A model generated the notes under the pieces. It saw nothing but the letters and a program-made list of their open reading frames with translations, made no database searches and had not been told where the DNA came from. This document shows positions 9,909-18,467 of a stretch of DNA of 64,000 nt, one piece after another. Positions within the stretch are counted from its first letter, which is position 1. Each line of letters begins with the position of its first letter. Where the stretch lies: contig DYNM01000002.1 in assembly GCA_020721065.1 (NCBI GenBank), forward strand, positions 111,823 to 175,822, in the 5' to 3' direction. Made by a program: the position numbers and the translations under genes. Source of the DNA: Thiocystis violascens (GTDB lineage: Bacteria > Pseudomonadota > Gammaproteobacteria > Chromatiales > Chromatiaceae).

Positions 9909-10604
9909 ATGATGACAACTGACTTGATTGCACCTTCCATTTTGTCGGCAAATTTCGCCAAGCTCGGCGAAGAAGTGGACAACGTTCTCGCTGCGGGCGC
10001 GGACATCGTGCATTTCGACGTGATGGACAATCATTATGTGCCGAATCTGACCATCGGCCCGCTGGTGTGCGAGGCGCTGCGCAAACACGGCGTCACCGCG
10101 CCGATTGACGTGCATTTAATGGTCAAGCCGGTGGATCGGATCATTCCCGATTTCGCGGCGGCGGGCGCGACTTACATCACGTTTCATCCCGAAGCCAGCG
10201 AGCACATCGACCGCACGCTGCAACTGATTCGTGCGGAAGGCTGCAAATCTGGGCTGGTGTTTAATCCCGCTACGCCGTTGAGTTATCTCGATTATGTGCT
10301 GGACAAGGTGGACATGATTTTGCTGATGTCGGTCAACCCCGGTTTTGGCGGTCAGAGTTTCATTCCTGCGACCTTTGAAAAGCTGCGTCAAGCGCGGCAA
10401 ATCATTGATAACTCTGGGTTTGATATTCGGCTGGAAATCGACGGCGGGGTGAAAGCCGACAACATCGCGGAGGTGAAAGCGGCTGGCGCAGATACCTTCG
10501 TGTCCGGTTCGGGCATTTTCAGCAAGCCGAGCGCCAGCGATGCGCATCGTTATGACAGCATTATCAAAGAGATGCGAGCGGCAATGGCGACGGTGAGTCG
10601 TTAA
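9909..10604 (+). CDS. rpe: Ribulose-phosphate 3-epimerase
   Basis: Rpe interconverts ribulose-5-phosphate and xylulose-5-phosphate in the pentose-phosphate and Calvin cycles. The 231-residue TIM barrel starts with [17 protein letters not shown] and has [12 protein letters not shown], with the metal-binding His and catalytic Asp, then SVNPGFGGQ and [17 protein letters not shown] lies just upstream of the ATG. It is followed 15 bp later by gph, the usual gammaproteobacterial order. Confidence 0.96.
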   Translation: MMTTDLIAPSILSANFAKLGEEVDNVLAAGADIVHFDVMDNHYVPNLTIGPLVCEALRKHGVTAPIDVHLMVKPVDRIIPDFAAAGATYITFHPEASEHIDRTLQLIRAEGCKSGLVFNPATPLSYLDYVLDKVDMILLMSVNPGFGGQSFIPATFEKLRQARQIIDNSGFDIRLEIDGGVKADNIAEVKAAGADTFVSGSGIFSKPSASDAHRYDSIIKEMRAAMATVSR

Positions 10605-10619
10605 AACGGATTGCTGACG

Positions 10620-11294
10620 ATGCTGCAACCCAAAATGGTGCTGTGTGATTTGGACGGGACGCTGGTGGATAGCGTTCCCGATCTGACGTTTTGCGTGGAC
10701 GCGATGATGGAGCAATTGGGGCGTCCGGCGTGGGGTGAAGCGGCGGTGCGGACGTGGGTCGGCAACGGCGTTGAGCGACTGGTGTGTCGGGCGCTCATCG
10801 GTCAGCTTGACGGCGAGCCAGACCCGGCGGATTACGCGCTGGCGTATCCGCTTTTTGTCGCGTTGTACGCCGCCAACACCTCAACCCGCTCGGTGCTGTA
10901 TCCGGGCGTGCGCGAGGGGCTGGAATTTCTGCGCAGTGCCGGTTATCCGCTCGGCTGCGTCACCAACAAAGCCGCGCAGTTCACGGAACCGCTGCTGCAA
11001 CAGGTCGGCATTCGGGATTATTTCGGGCTGGTGGTCAGCGGCGACAGCCTGCCGCGCAAAAAGCCCGATCCGATGCCACTGCTCCACGCGGCGCGGCATT
11101 TCGGCGTCGCGCCAACCGATGCGTTGATGATTGGCGATTCGGGTACGGACGTGAAAGCAGCGCGAGCGGCTGGGTTTGGCATTATTTGTATGAGCTATGG
11201 CTACAATCACGGCGTGGATATTCGTGATGCAGCGCCAGATGCAGTGATTGATTCATTGGAGGAATTGCGGGGATTGATCGCAGCGCAGGCTTGA
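10620..11294 (+). CDS. gph: Phosphoglycolate phosphatase
   Basis: Gph hydrolyses 2-phosphoglycolate, formed by Rubisco oxygenation or DNA repair. It is a HAD-superfamily enzyme of about 224 residues. Motif I is CDLDGTLVDS with both catalytic Asp residues, motif II lies in VTNKAAQ, and motifs III and IV are in RKKPDP and MIGDSGTDVKAA. ATG 10620 is preferred over TTG 10611. In gammaproteobacteria rpe-gph is commonly followed by trpE. Here a restriction-modification cassette follows, and the last about 90 bp of gph are duplicated on its far side. Confidence 0.94.
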   Translation: MLQPKMVLCDLDGTLVDSVPDLTFCVDAMMEQLGRPAWGEAAVRTWVGNGVERLVCRALIGQLDGEPDPADYALAYPLFVALYAANTSTRSVLYPGVREGLEFLRSAGYPLGCVTNKAAQFTEPLLQQVGIRDYFGLVVSGDSLPRKKPDPMPLLHAARHFGVAPTDALMIGDSGTDVKAARAAGFGIICMSYGYNHGVDIRDAAPDAVIDSLEELRGLIAAQA

Positions 11295-11337
11295 ATTGAA
11301 TGGCGCAGAATACGCGGGGGCGTATTCTGCCATTATT
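11205..11337 (+). repeat. Long direct repeat flanking the restriction-modification cassette, left copy
   Basis: This is the 3' end of gph plus its trailing hairpin, about 133 bp. It reappears at 13616-13747 with about 95% identity (some seven to eight differences by eye). The two copies bracket the C5-methyltransferase and the NotI-like gene exactly. Confidence 0.9.
11305..11330 (+). terminator. Hairpin after gph
   Basis: GCAGAATACGC and GCGTATTCTGC form a perfect 11-bp stem around GGGG, starting 10 bp after the gph stop. The U-tract is weak (CATTATTA). The duplicated copy at 13716-13741 keeps the stem apart from one G-U pair. Confidence 0.6.
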
Positions 11338-11363
11338 AAGATGTTGAAGCAGGAAATATTAAG

Positions 11364-12470
11364 ATGTCAAAACCACAAGCAATTTCACTTTTTTCGGGTG
11401 CAGGAGGAATGGATATTGGTGTGAAACAAGCTGGTTTTGAGATTAAAGGTTGTATTGAATTTGATTCATTTGCTTGTGAAACGCTGCGCACCAATATCAA
11501 AAAAAATAACGAATCAACCATCGTTTTTGAAACTGACATTCGGCAGTTATCTCCAGAAACAGTTGCTGATCATCTTGCAATTAAAAAACATCATTTATCA
11601 CTCCTGTTCGGTGGCCCTCCTTGCCAAGCATTTTCCTTAGCCGGAAAGCAGCTCAGTCTTGATGATGAGCGAGGACTTTTGCTGTTTGAAATGATTCGTT
11701 TTGCCAGATTTTTTGAACCTGAAGTGATTCTGTTAGAACAAGTAAAAGGTCTGCTTTCTGCAAAAGATGAATACGGCAAGAAGGGCGGAGTTTTTGCACG
11801 CTTTCTCACGCAACTTGAGGATGCAGGATATACGCCACAGTGGAAAGTTATTTTAGCTGCTGATTTTGGTATTCCACAGCTCAGAGAGCGACTTTTTGTA
11901 GTTGCAACGCATGATAAAAGCAATTTTTACTTTCCAGAAAGAACTCACTCGCCTTTAAACAAAGGCAACGATTTATTCCCATCTTCCCCTTATACAAACG
12001 TTGGTCACGTTATTAGTGATCTTGGACAGCCAGACAAAAAAATTAAAGGACAAACCATTTACAACCGCACCGATAGCCATATTGATGTTACACCTGAACG
12101 TGATCGTGAACGCATTGCGCAGGTGCCAGAAGGTTCTTATCTTGCTGCGCAAGCGCATCTCGGTGAGGATTTACGGTGCAATTTATCTGCTAAAGACACC
12201 ACAAAATACTTGCGGATGCACAGATTAAAACCTGCTAATACGCTGCGCTGTGGTGAAATTTTTTATCACCCCATCGAAGATCGTTATCTCACTCCGCGTG
12301 AATATATGCGCATACATGGTTATCCAGATCATTATGAATTGAAAGGACCTATTCGTTCGCGGACTGGAACCGTTAAAAACCTCGATCAACATCGTCAAGT
12401 GGCTAATTCAGTGCCACCACCACTTGCCCAAATTCTATCGCACACCATTAAGAATTACTTAAATGAGTAA
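11364..12470 (+). CDS. DNA (cytosine-5) methyltransferase
   Basis: This 368-residue enzyme methylates cytosine C5 in a restriction site. Motif I is ISLFSGAGGMDIG. Motif IV is GGPPCQAFS, with the catalytic Cys at 87. The ENV motif is modified to LEQVKGL, motif VIII is QLRERLF, and the C-terminal motif X ends in RQVANSVPP. An AGGAA box precedes the ATG. The downstream gene overlaps it by 8 bp (ATGAGTAA), so the two are translated together. Base composition is visibly more A+T-rich than in gph, in keeping with acquisition by transfer. Confidence 0.93.
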   Translation: MSKPQAISLFSGAGGMDIGVKQAGFEIKGCIEFDSFACETLRTNIKKNNESTIVFETDIRQLSPETVADHLAIKKHHLSLLFGGPPCQAFSLAGKQLSLDDERGLLLFEMIRFARFFEPEVILLEQVKGLLSAKDEYGKKGGVFARFLTQLEDAGYTPQWKVILAADFGIPQLRERLFVVATHDKSNFYFPERTHSPLNKGNDLFPSSPYTNVGHVISDLGQPDKKIKGQTIYNRTDSHIDVTPERDRERIAQVPEGSYLAAQAHLGEDLRCNLSAKDTTKYLRMHRLKPANTLRCGEIFYHPIEDRYLTPREYMRIHGYPDHYELKGPIRSRTGTVKNLDQHRQVANSVPPPLAQILSHTIKNYLNE

Positions 12471-13563
12471 GATATTTGAGTTGTTTGGTTATCCGCTTGA
12501 AATGTGGACGGAAGAGGCAAAACTAAACTGTCAAAATGCGCACTGTCCATTCATGGATAGTGAATGTGATGGTGGCGGCAATCGTTATCTCTCTGGAATC
12601 AATCTCGAAATTCGTAAAGATTTACAGTGCTATTTTCCAAATAAATCAGTCGTGCAATCTGGTATCTGCTCTTTGAAACCAAAGCCAGAAGAACAACCGT
12701 GGATTGTGTGTCCTCGCCGTCTGTTCTCGCTTAAATCAGGAGCAGCGCATCATCAAGATGTTGTTCTCGCCAAATTGATTCAAACTGCAAATCTTCCAAA
12801 AAATTCAGTTTTTCACGCATGGTCTGAAGTAAAAATAAAAGTTTCCAGTGCAAATGAAGCCGAAGAAACCAAATCATTTGATTACACGTTTGATTACGTT
12901 TTATCAGGATTGACTCCTAAACCCATCTCTCATATTGCAACACTTATTGATAAATCAGAAGCTGTCACACAAAACATCGCTCAATCGAATGGCTATACTT
13001 TGACGCAGCGCAATGGTGTGATGTGGGTTGATGATTTTCCGGCTGATCCAATCGTGATTGTCGAAATTATGACTTCGAGTACATCAGGTGGTGATAAGAA
13101 AAAACGGACGCAAATTGCTATGGCTTTTGAGGATGCTATCAAGAATGGAAATCAACATAACGGTCCAGGCATTAACTATAGGCAAGTGTGGGCGCGAATG
13201 GTGAGTCAACTGATCGTTAAATCTCAAGTGAGCATTGCTTGGGGTGGTAAAACGATTTGGCTACTTCAGGATGTTCTGATTGATTACATTTCTCAAAGTA
13301 CCGCACTGAATTTTGAAAAATATCTTAACCAACCAGCAAACGAAGTGAATATCCTTGCCTTTGGCTACGGAACTAAAGCAAGTGCGATGAAAGATAAAAT
13401 CATCACGCTGACCGATGCAAAATTTTATGCTGGACCAATATCGAATACACAAGAACATGACTCAGGATTTATTGACATCGTTAAAGTTGGTACGCTTCCA
13501 CCTAAAGAAAAGCTATGGAAATCGTTATTTCTTAAAAAACCAACAACGATGTTGAAAACGTAA
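12463..13563 (+). CDS. NotI-family type II restriction endonuclease
   Basis: This 366-residue protein is the cognate endonuclease of the upstream methyltransferase. It shows the NotI-family layout as I recall it: a four-cysteine metal site (Cys28 in CPFMDSEC, Cys35, Cys69 in SGICS, Cys83 in VCPRRL), then a catalytic Asp in KSFDYTFDY (Asp140) and an acidic strand IVIVEIMTSS (Glu201). NotI has Glu-x-Gln at the last position, whereas this protein has Glu-x-Met. The specificity is not predictable, and the family assignment is by remembered motifs rather than search. It starts inside the methyltransferase stop region. Confidence 0.7.
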   Translation: MSKIFELFGYPLEMWTEEAKLNCQNAHCPFMDSECDGGGNRYLSGINLEIRKDLQCYFPNKSVVQSGICSLKPKPEEQPWIVCPRRLFSLKSGAAHHQDVVLAKLIQTANLPKNSVFHAWSEVKIKVSSANEAEETKSFDYTFDYVLSGLTPKPISHIATLIDKSEAVTQNIAQSNGYTLTQRNGVMWVDDFPADPIVIVEIMTSSTSGGDKKKRTQIAMAFEDAIKNGNQHNGPGINYRQVWARMVSQLIVKSQVSIAWGGKTIWLLQDVLIDYISQSTALNFEKYLNQPANEVNILAFGYGTKASAMKDKIITLTDAKFYAGPISNTQEHDSGFIDIVKVGTLPPKEKLWKSLFLKKPTTMLKT

Positions 13564-13582
13564 CAGCGATAGGAATCACGCC

Positions 13583-13705
13583 ATGACCCCCAAAACATTT
13601 CGCGCTCCATTCGTAAATCACGGCGTGGATATTCGTGATGCAGCGCCGGATGCAGTGATTGATTCATTGGAGGAATTGCGGGGATTGGTCGCCGCACAGG
13701 CTTGA
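13583..13705 (+). pseudogene. Chimeric remnant: trpE-like start joined to the gph 3' end
   Basis: A 40-codon frame opens with ATG after an AGGAA box and reads MTPKTFRA, which resembles the usual first residues of TrpE in gammaproteobacteria. It then passes in frame into the duplicated C-terminus of Gph (NHGVDIRDAAPDAVIDS up to the Gph stop). The gph part is certain. The trpE assignment rests on eight residues and on the common rpe-gph-trpE order. Confidence 0.55.
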
Positions 13706-13747
13706 ATTGAATAGCGCAGAATACGCGAGGGTGTATTCTGCGTTATT
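13616..13747 (+). repeat. Long direct repeat flanking the restriction-modification cassette, right copy
   Basis: This is the second copy of the gph 3' end with its hairpin (13716-13741), matching 11205-11337. It carries no complete gene. The rest of 13748-13811 is a short spacer with one AACTGACAAC motif. Confidence 0.9.
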
Positions 13748-13811
13748 GATAGCGCGGCTGCTTGCAAAGGGATATTTTTTAATCAAAAATAGTTGCTAAC
13801 TGACAACGCAT

Positions 13812-15065
13812 TCAAAACAATTCAATCCGCACTTCCGCCGCATCTTCATTAGTCGTAGAACGGGCGTGGCAGGCTTCACCAGTTAAATAATCATTAAGCA
13901 ATTGCGTCATTTGCGGTGGTAATTCTCGCAGATGCTCATCGCTGCTGGCGCTGGCAGTGAACAATTCACAACGTTGCGTCAATACCGCTTGTGCGCGTCC
14001 CACCCGCTGGCTAACGACATCTTGATATTGCAGCAGTCCCAACATATCGCTAATTTGCGTCGCCAGTGCCGTATTGTGTTGCGTGACTACGGAAAACAGC
14101 GTTTTATAAAATTGCTGCATATCTTCATAGTTATCACGCAGATGCTGAATTGAATCCACCGCATGATTAGCGCGATCTAATTGATGGCTGGAAGCGCCTA
14201 ATAAATCTAATTGTAAATTGCGTTCGACCGCACTTAACGCCTGATTTAATCCCGCTTCAATCGCATCCGCCGCCGCCGCTGCATCATTTGCCAGCGCCCG
14301 CACTTCATCCGCTACCACCGCAAATCCTTTACCCGCTTCACCAGCGCGAGCGGCTTCAATTGCAGCATTGAGTGCCAACAAATTGGTCTGTTTGCTGATA
14401 CGTTTGATCGCTGTTGCCATGCCTTCGAGTTGGTGAATGTCACCCAACACGCGCTGAATCGCAGTCATATCTTCATGGATTTTACTGGGTAATTCCTGCA
14501 CAAAACGGGCAACATCGGTGATGTCAGCGACGCCCCGCGAAATGTCATCTTCCATATCCAGCGCGTTGCGTGCCGAGTGCGTTAAATAATTCAACAAGGT
14601 GTCAGCAGATTGATTTAATGCCGTCGCTCGTTGAATCAACGTCAACGCCGAGGCTTCGGTGTCGCGCACCGCTTCGGTCAGTTGCTGTTGCATGGCTTGA
14701 TCTTGCTCAACCGTCAGCGTCAAGGTTTGAATGCCAGCAGCGTGTGTGTGTTCTGCTGTCAGCAAGGAATCATCAACTGCATTAAGAGCGCGACACATGG
14801 CGCTGGTGGTGCGGGAATTGAATTGGAAAAACAACATTCCGGCGACAAAATTGGTGCTCAACAGCATGGCACCAATAAACAGAGCGTGCGTCAGCGGTTC
14901 GCTGAGACCCAATTGCAGAGCTTGGGCGATGATCCAGTCGTGGCTGAAATACACCAGCGCCGCCAAAACCGTCGCGCTGACGACGGTCAATGTTGCCATT
15001 GCTCGCCGCAGCACCTTGGCTTGTTCGAGACTTGCTTCCACGACCGCTTGGCGCGACATGGGCAT
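13812..15065 (-). CDS. Membrane-anchored methyl-accepting chemotaxis-like protein
   Basis: This 417-residue receptor has two membrane helices near the N-terminus (about 25-45 and 62-82) with only a short loop between them, so there is no large periplasmic sensor. The cytoplasmic part holds a shortened MCP signalling hairpin: [20 protein letters not shown] followed by [13 protein letters not shown]. The region after it ([19 protein letters not shown]) is typical of MCP-like proteins associated with response-regulator operons. ATG 15065 follows an AAAGGAT box; a TTG lies 6 bp upstream of it. It is the last gene of the chemosensory operon, 13 bp after a CheY-like gene. Confidence 0.88.
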   Translation of the reverse strand: MPMSRQAVVEASLEQAKVLRRAMATLTVVSATVLAALVYFSHDWIIAQALQLGLSEPLTHALFIGAMLLSTNFVAGMLFFQFNSRTTSAMCRALNAVDDSLLTAEHTHAAGIQTLTLTVEQDQAMQQQLTEAVRDTEASALTLIQRATALNQSADTLLNYLTHSARNALDMEDDISRGVADITDVARFVQELPSKIHEDMTAIQRVLGDIHQLEGMATAIKRISKQTNLLALNAAIEAARAGEAGKGFAVVADEVRALANDAAAAADAIEAGLNQALSAVERNLQLDLLGASSHQLDRANHAVDSIQHLRDNYEDMQQFYKTLFSVVTQHNTALATQISDMLGLLQYQDVVSQRVGRAQAVLTQRCELFTASASSDEHLRELPPQMTQLLNDYLTGEACHARSTTNEDAAEVRIELF

Positions 15066-15078
15066 CGGCAATAATCCT

Positions 15079-15453
15079 TTAAGTACCAGGCAACACTTGT
15101 TTGATGACTTTGAGCAAATCCGCTCCGCTCACCGGTTTTAACAACCAGCCGGTCGCCCCGAGCTTTTTTGCCTCATCGCGTTTTGCCTGCTGGCTCTCGG
15201 TGGTCAGCGCCAAAATCGGGATAAAGCGCAGCCCCGGCAGCGCCCGCGCATTGCGGATGAAATCAATCCCACCCATGTTGGGCATGTTGATGTCAGTGAT
15301 GATGAGATCAGGTTTGACTCCGGCTTGCAGCTTGGCGATGGCTTGCACCCCGTCGCCGGCAGTTTCGACCTTGAAACCGGCAATTTCTAAACTTCCTTTC
15401 AGGCTCATCACCATCGTTGCGGAGTCGTCAACGACCAGAATTGTTTTCGACAT
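15079..15453 (-). CDS. CheY-like single-domain response regulator
   Basis: This 124-residue receiver domain has the acidic pair in LVVDDSAT, the phospho-acceptor Asp in [12 protein letters not shown], a Thr in LALTTES and the Lys in LLKPVSG. It has no output domain, as in CheY. As the second single receiver in the operon, it may be either the motor-binding output or a phosphate sink. It lies downstream of cheA and the STAS-like gene. Confidence 0.92.
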   Translation of the reverse strand: MSKTILVVDDSATMVMSLKGSLEIAGFKVETAGDGVQAIAKLQAGVKPDLIITDINMPNMGGIDFIRNARALPGLRFIPILALTTESQQAKRDEAKKLGATGWLLKPVSGADLLKVIKQVLPGT

Positions 15454-15468
15454 AAAGCGGTCCCTTTT

Positions 15469-15702
15469 TCATTTCAAAGCAGTTTGGAGCCAAGCAGCCA
15501 GCGTGGCATCACGCGGCCACGCGGCAATTTGAGGTTGTGCCGCCATCAATACCTGCAAATTAGCGGCGTGAAGATGCGTGCAAGCGGCGAGATCAAGCCG
15601 ACCTCGCGGATGTTTGAGCAGCCATTCCAACAGCAATTCCGCATCTTCAACCGTCAGCAGTGCGGCGGCGATCAGCGTGGTTTTTTTAGTTTCAAACGGC
15701 AT
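15469..15702 (-). CDS. Small STAS-like protein
   Basis: This 77-residue protein has a pattern of alternating strands and helices, with the segment RLDLAACTHLHAANLQVLMA resembling the phosphorylatable loop and following helix of STAS domains. There it usually reads D-x-S/T; here the equivalent is Ala-Cys-Thr. Its ATG overlaps the cheA stop (ATGA), so it is translated with CheA. It might link the kinase to another regulator. STAS membership is by pattern only. Confidence 0.65.
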   Translation of the reverse strand: MPFETKKTTLIAAALLTVEDAELLLEWLLKHPRGRLDLAACTHLHAANLQVLMAAQPQIAAWPRDATLAAWLQTALK

Positions 15703-18467
15703 CACAGCAACTCTCGTGGATTGAGCACCAACAGCACCGAACCGTCGCCGAGCAGTGCTGACCCCGCATAACCGTTGAGGCTGCCGAGAAAACCTGCCAA
15801 CGGTTTCAAAATGATGTCCACCGTTTCGCGGCACTCGTCAACGATGATGCCGAGATACTCGCCGTCAATGCGCACGACCAGCACGGCAAATTCATCATCG
15901 CCGTTGGTGCGCTGCGGCACTTCCAGCGCCAGCAATTCGTTGAGCGCCACCAACGGCACCAAACGCTCCCGCAGCACGGTCGTCAAGCGGCGTTTGATGG
16001 TGCGCACGGTGCGACGCGGCACCCGCACCGTTTCTGCCACCGCATCCATCGGTACGCCAAAGCGTTGTCCGGCGGATTCAATCATCATCACATTCGTTAC
16101 CGCCATCGACAGCGGTAATGACAACCGCAGTTGAGTGCCGACGCCGACCGTGCTGCGCAGTTCAATCGTGCCGTTGACCTTGGCAATCGCATCGCGCACC
16201 ACGTCCATGCCCACGCCACGCCCGGAGACATCGGTGATCGTTTCGGCAGTGGAAAAACCCGCAGCAAACACGAGGTTAATCGCCTCTTGATCGGTCAAGC
16301 GTTCCAGCTCGGCTTCATCGACAAGACCTTTTTCGTAGGCTTTATGGCGAATCACCACCGGATCAATGCCGCGTCCATCGTCGCTGATGGTGATGACAAC
16401 TCGATCTGATTCTTGCCGCGCTTGAATGGTCAAACGTCCTTCGCTGGGTTTGCCGGCAGCTTGACGCACGGCGGGCGTTTCCAGCCCGTGATCCAAACTG
16501 TTGCGGACAATGTGAATCAGCGGATCGCCGAGTGCTTCGATGATGTTTTTATCGGCTTCAGTGGTTTCGCCTTCCATGACTAAACGCACTTCTTTACCCA
16601 ATTTATGCGCCAGATCGCGCACCAAACGCGGAAAGCGTTGAAAAACAAAGGACACCGGCAGCAAGCGCACCTGCATGATTGCGTCCTGCATTTCTTCAGC
16701 GATGCGATTGATGACGCTGTATTGGCTTTTGATTTCGCGTGACAGCTCGCGGACGCCAAACACTTCCTCAGCGCGACCGGCGAGATAAGGCAGCGCATTT
16801 TTTGCCACCACCATTTCACCGATGAGATTCATCAACCGATCAATTTTGACTTGATCAACTTTCAGCGTGCGCGGGCTAATTTGATGATCTTCGGCGCGAC
16901 GATTAAACGCGGGTTCTTCAGCAGACCCTGTTTTGGAAAAAGGCGCATCAAGCCCCCCTTTGGAAAAGGGGGGTTGGGGGGATTTGAGATCAGGTGGTTG
17001 GTGCAGAAGCCCGCTTGCGGTGGGCAAAATGCCCTCTTTTTCAACGGGGAGAGCTGACGCAACTTGTGGCGGTGATGGTTCAGTCAGCGCGGCAGCTTGT
17101 TGATCAAGCCACGCCAACAATGGCGCTGGTGTTTTGGCGGCGATAGCAGCGGTTAATGCTTGATTTAACGCAGTTAATTCCGCATCACGTCCCAAGCTGG
17201 CGCAGGCAGCCGTCAAACTCGCCGCCACTGCTTGCAGCCGTCCCGTCAACCACGGTGCGGTATCAGTGAGGCTGAGAACTTCGCGCTGCGCCTCCAACAC
17301 GACTTGCGCCGACCACTGCGCCTCAGTACTCACCGCCGCAGCAAAGCCCCCCTTTGAAAAAGGGGGGTTGGGGGGATTTTGGATTTGCGGACTCAACAAC
17401 GCATTGGGCGCTGCGAATTCGCCGATCTGCGCCAGCACTTGCCGTTGCAGATCAATGTTTTGTGGCGTGTGTTCCACCACCAGCAGCAGCCAGCGCAGCG
17501 CCGATGCCAGCCATAAATCTGGCGCGGACAGTTCCAAAAAGGTGCGAGCCGCTTGCGTCAACGCGGTGAGATTGCCGGCTGCGAGCAGCGCCTGCGCCGT
17601 GCGGGTGAATTCTATTGCCAACGGTTCGCTGTGGACGCGCCCGCTGGGCACCAACAGCGCCGCTGCGGTCAGCGGCACGATCTCAATTTGATCAGGCACA
17701 TAACGGAAATGTTCGGCGAGCGCAGCCGGGCTGGCGCTGACAATCAACTCAAAACGCAGCAGGCAGCGATAAGCATCCAATTCCGCCAACGCTGCCCAGT
17801 CTTCGCGGGCGGTGACGCGCTGCCAGACAACGTCGGGCAGTTGAATGACTTGAAAAAACGGGTCTTCACCTTTGAAAAAACAATCTTCATCTGGCTGATA
17901 TGCCAGCCAACACAGCATCTCGCCTGCGCTCAGACGGCGATAACAGTCCATGCGCTGCGCTTCGGGAACGTGAGTGAAGTGGTCAGTGGTCAGTTGCCAG
18001 TTGTCAGTCGTGTTGTCAGCAGCGGTCAGCGCAGCACTGACTGGCAACTGCTCACTGACAACTGCTCCCGTCTGCGCCATCAAGCCCCGCAACAGCTCGC
18101 CCAGCCGCACCGCTTCAGCGGCATGTTGACTGGTGCTGGGTAACTGGTCGCCGGTTGCCGCGCTGAGGTCATCAAATAAAATAGCAACAAAATCCATCGC
18201 TTCCAGCAATTGATCCGCCAGCGCCCGACTGAAAGTGACGCGCCCAGCGCGGGTGGCGTCCATCAAATCTTCAGCCGCGTGCAACACGCGGGTCATTTCC
18301 GGCACTTCAAACAGTCCGCTGTTGCCTTTGAGCGTGTGAACCAGCCGGAATAAATCATCCATGCAGGCACCGTCAGCCGGATTGTCTTCAAGCTGTAGCA
18401 GCTTTTCGCCAATGCCTTGGAGAAACTCGCGCCCCTCGGTCAGAAATTGCAGCAGCAACGGATTCAT
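15702..18467 (-). CDS. cheA: Chemotaxis histidine kinase CheA
   Basis: CheA phosphorylates CheY and CheB in response to receptor signals. The 921 residues begin with an HPt domain whose phospho-site is His44 (VHTLKGNSG). A long, poorly conserved region of about 400 residues follows, then the dimerisation domain, the ATPase (RNSLDHGLE, DDGRGIDP, SGRGVGMDVV) and a C-terminal CheW-like domain (MDAVAETVRVP, ALLGDGSVLLVLN). It is longer than a standard CheA. Part of the excess is three repeat insertions, translated as NPPNPPFSKGG, SPQPPFSKGG and a Gln/Leu/Thr-rich stretch. It starts and stops with ATGA overlaps to its neighbours, indicating tight coupling. Confidence 0.95.
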   Translation of the reverse strand: MNPLLLQFLTEGREFLQGIGEKLLQLEDNPADGACMDDLFRLVHTLKGNSGLFEVPEMTRVLHAAEDLMDATRAGRVTFSRALADQLLEAMDFVAILFDDLSAATGDQLPSTSQHAAEAVRLGELLRGLMAQTGAVVSEQLPVSAALTAADNTTDNWQLTTDHFTHVPEAQRMDCYRRLSAGEMLCWLAYQPDEDCFFKGEDPFFQVIQLPDVVWQRVTAREDWAALAELDAYRCLLRFELIVSASPAALAEHFRYVPDQIEIVPLTAAALLVPSGRVHSEPLAIEFTRTAQALLAAGNLTALTQAARTFLELSAPDLWLASALRWLLLVVEHTPQNIDLQRQVLAQIGEFAAPNALLSPQIQNPPNPPFSKGGFAAAVSTEAQWSAQVVLEAQREVLSLTDTAPWLTGRLQAVAASLTAACASLGRDAELTALNQALTAAIAAKTPAPLLAWLDQQAAALTEPSPPQVASALPVEKEGILPTASGLLHQPPDLKSPQPPFSKGGLDAPFSKTGSAEEPAFNRRAEDHQISPRTLKVDQVKIDRLMNLIGEMVVAKNALPYLAGRAEEVFGVRELSREIKSQYSVINRIAEEMQDAIMQVRLLPVSFVFQRFPRLVRDLAHKLGKEVRLVMEGETTEADKNIIEALGDPLIHIVRNSLDHGLETPAVRQAAGKPSEGRLTIQARQESDRVVITISDDGRGIDPVVIRHKAYEKGLVDEAELERLTDQEAINLVFAAGFSTAETITDVSGRGVGMDVVRDAIAKVNGTIELRSTVGVGTQLRLSLPLSMAVTNVMMIESAGQRFGVPMDAVAETVRVPRRTVRTIKRRLTTVLRERLVPLVALNELLALEVPQRTNGDDEFAVLVVRIDGEYLGIIVDECRETVDIILKPLAGFLGSLNGYAGSALLGDGSVLLVLNPRELL
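16952..16993. repeat. G/C-run palindromic repeat inserted in frame in cheA, copy A
   Basis: GCCCCCCTTT then GGAAAAGGGGGG and GGGGGGATTT form a hairpin-capable unit. In the CheA frame it reads DLKSPQPPFSKGG. It is closely similar to 17346-17387. Confidence 0.85.
17346..17387. repeat. G/C-run palindromic repeat inserted in frame in cheA, copy B
   Basis: Same unit as copy A with two to three differences, translated as QIQNPPNPPFSKGG. It sits in the linker between the HPt domain and the dimerisation domain of CheA. Confidence 0.85.
17979..18066. repeat. GTCAGTTGTCAGT inverted repeat inserted in cheA
   Basis: Several GGTCAGT and GTTGTCAG units on the left face ACTGACTGGCAACTG and CACTGACAACTG on the right, giving a long hairpin. 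It belongs to the same family as the intergenic repeats at 20393, 25436, 28892 and 32343. Here it is translated as part of the CheA linker (VVSEQLPVS to DNWQLTTDHF). Confidence 0.8.

Noticed and set aside
9565..10715. Long minus-strand frames opposite rpe and in its leader
   Set aside because: They are shadows of strong plus-strand genes, rich in His, Arg and Cys, with no recognisable motif.
15702..15834. N-terminal extension of the STAS-like gene into cheA
   Set aside because: The ATG at 15702 overlaps the cheA stop as ATGA like its neighbours, and the extension is a shadow of cheA.
16851..17062. Small genes encoding PPFSKGG or PPFPKGG peptides near the cheA repeats
   Set aside because: They are other-frame readings of the palindromic repeat; cheA itself runs through the region unbroken.
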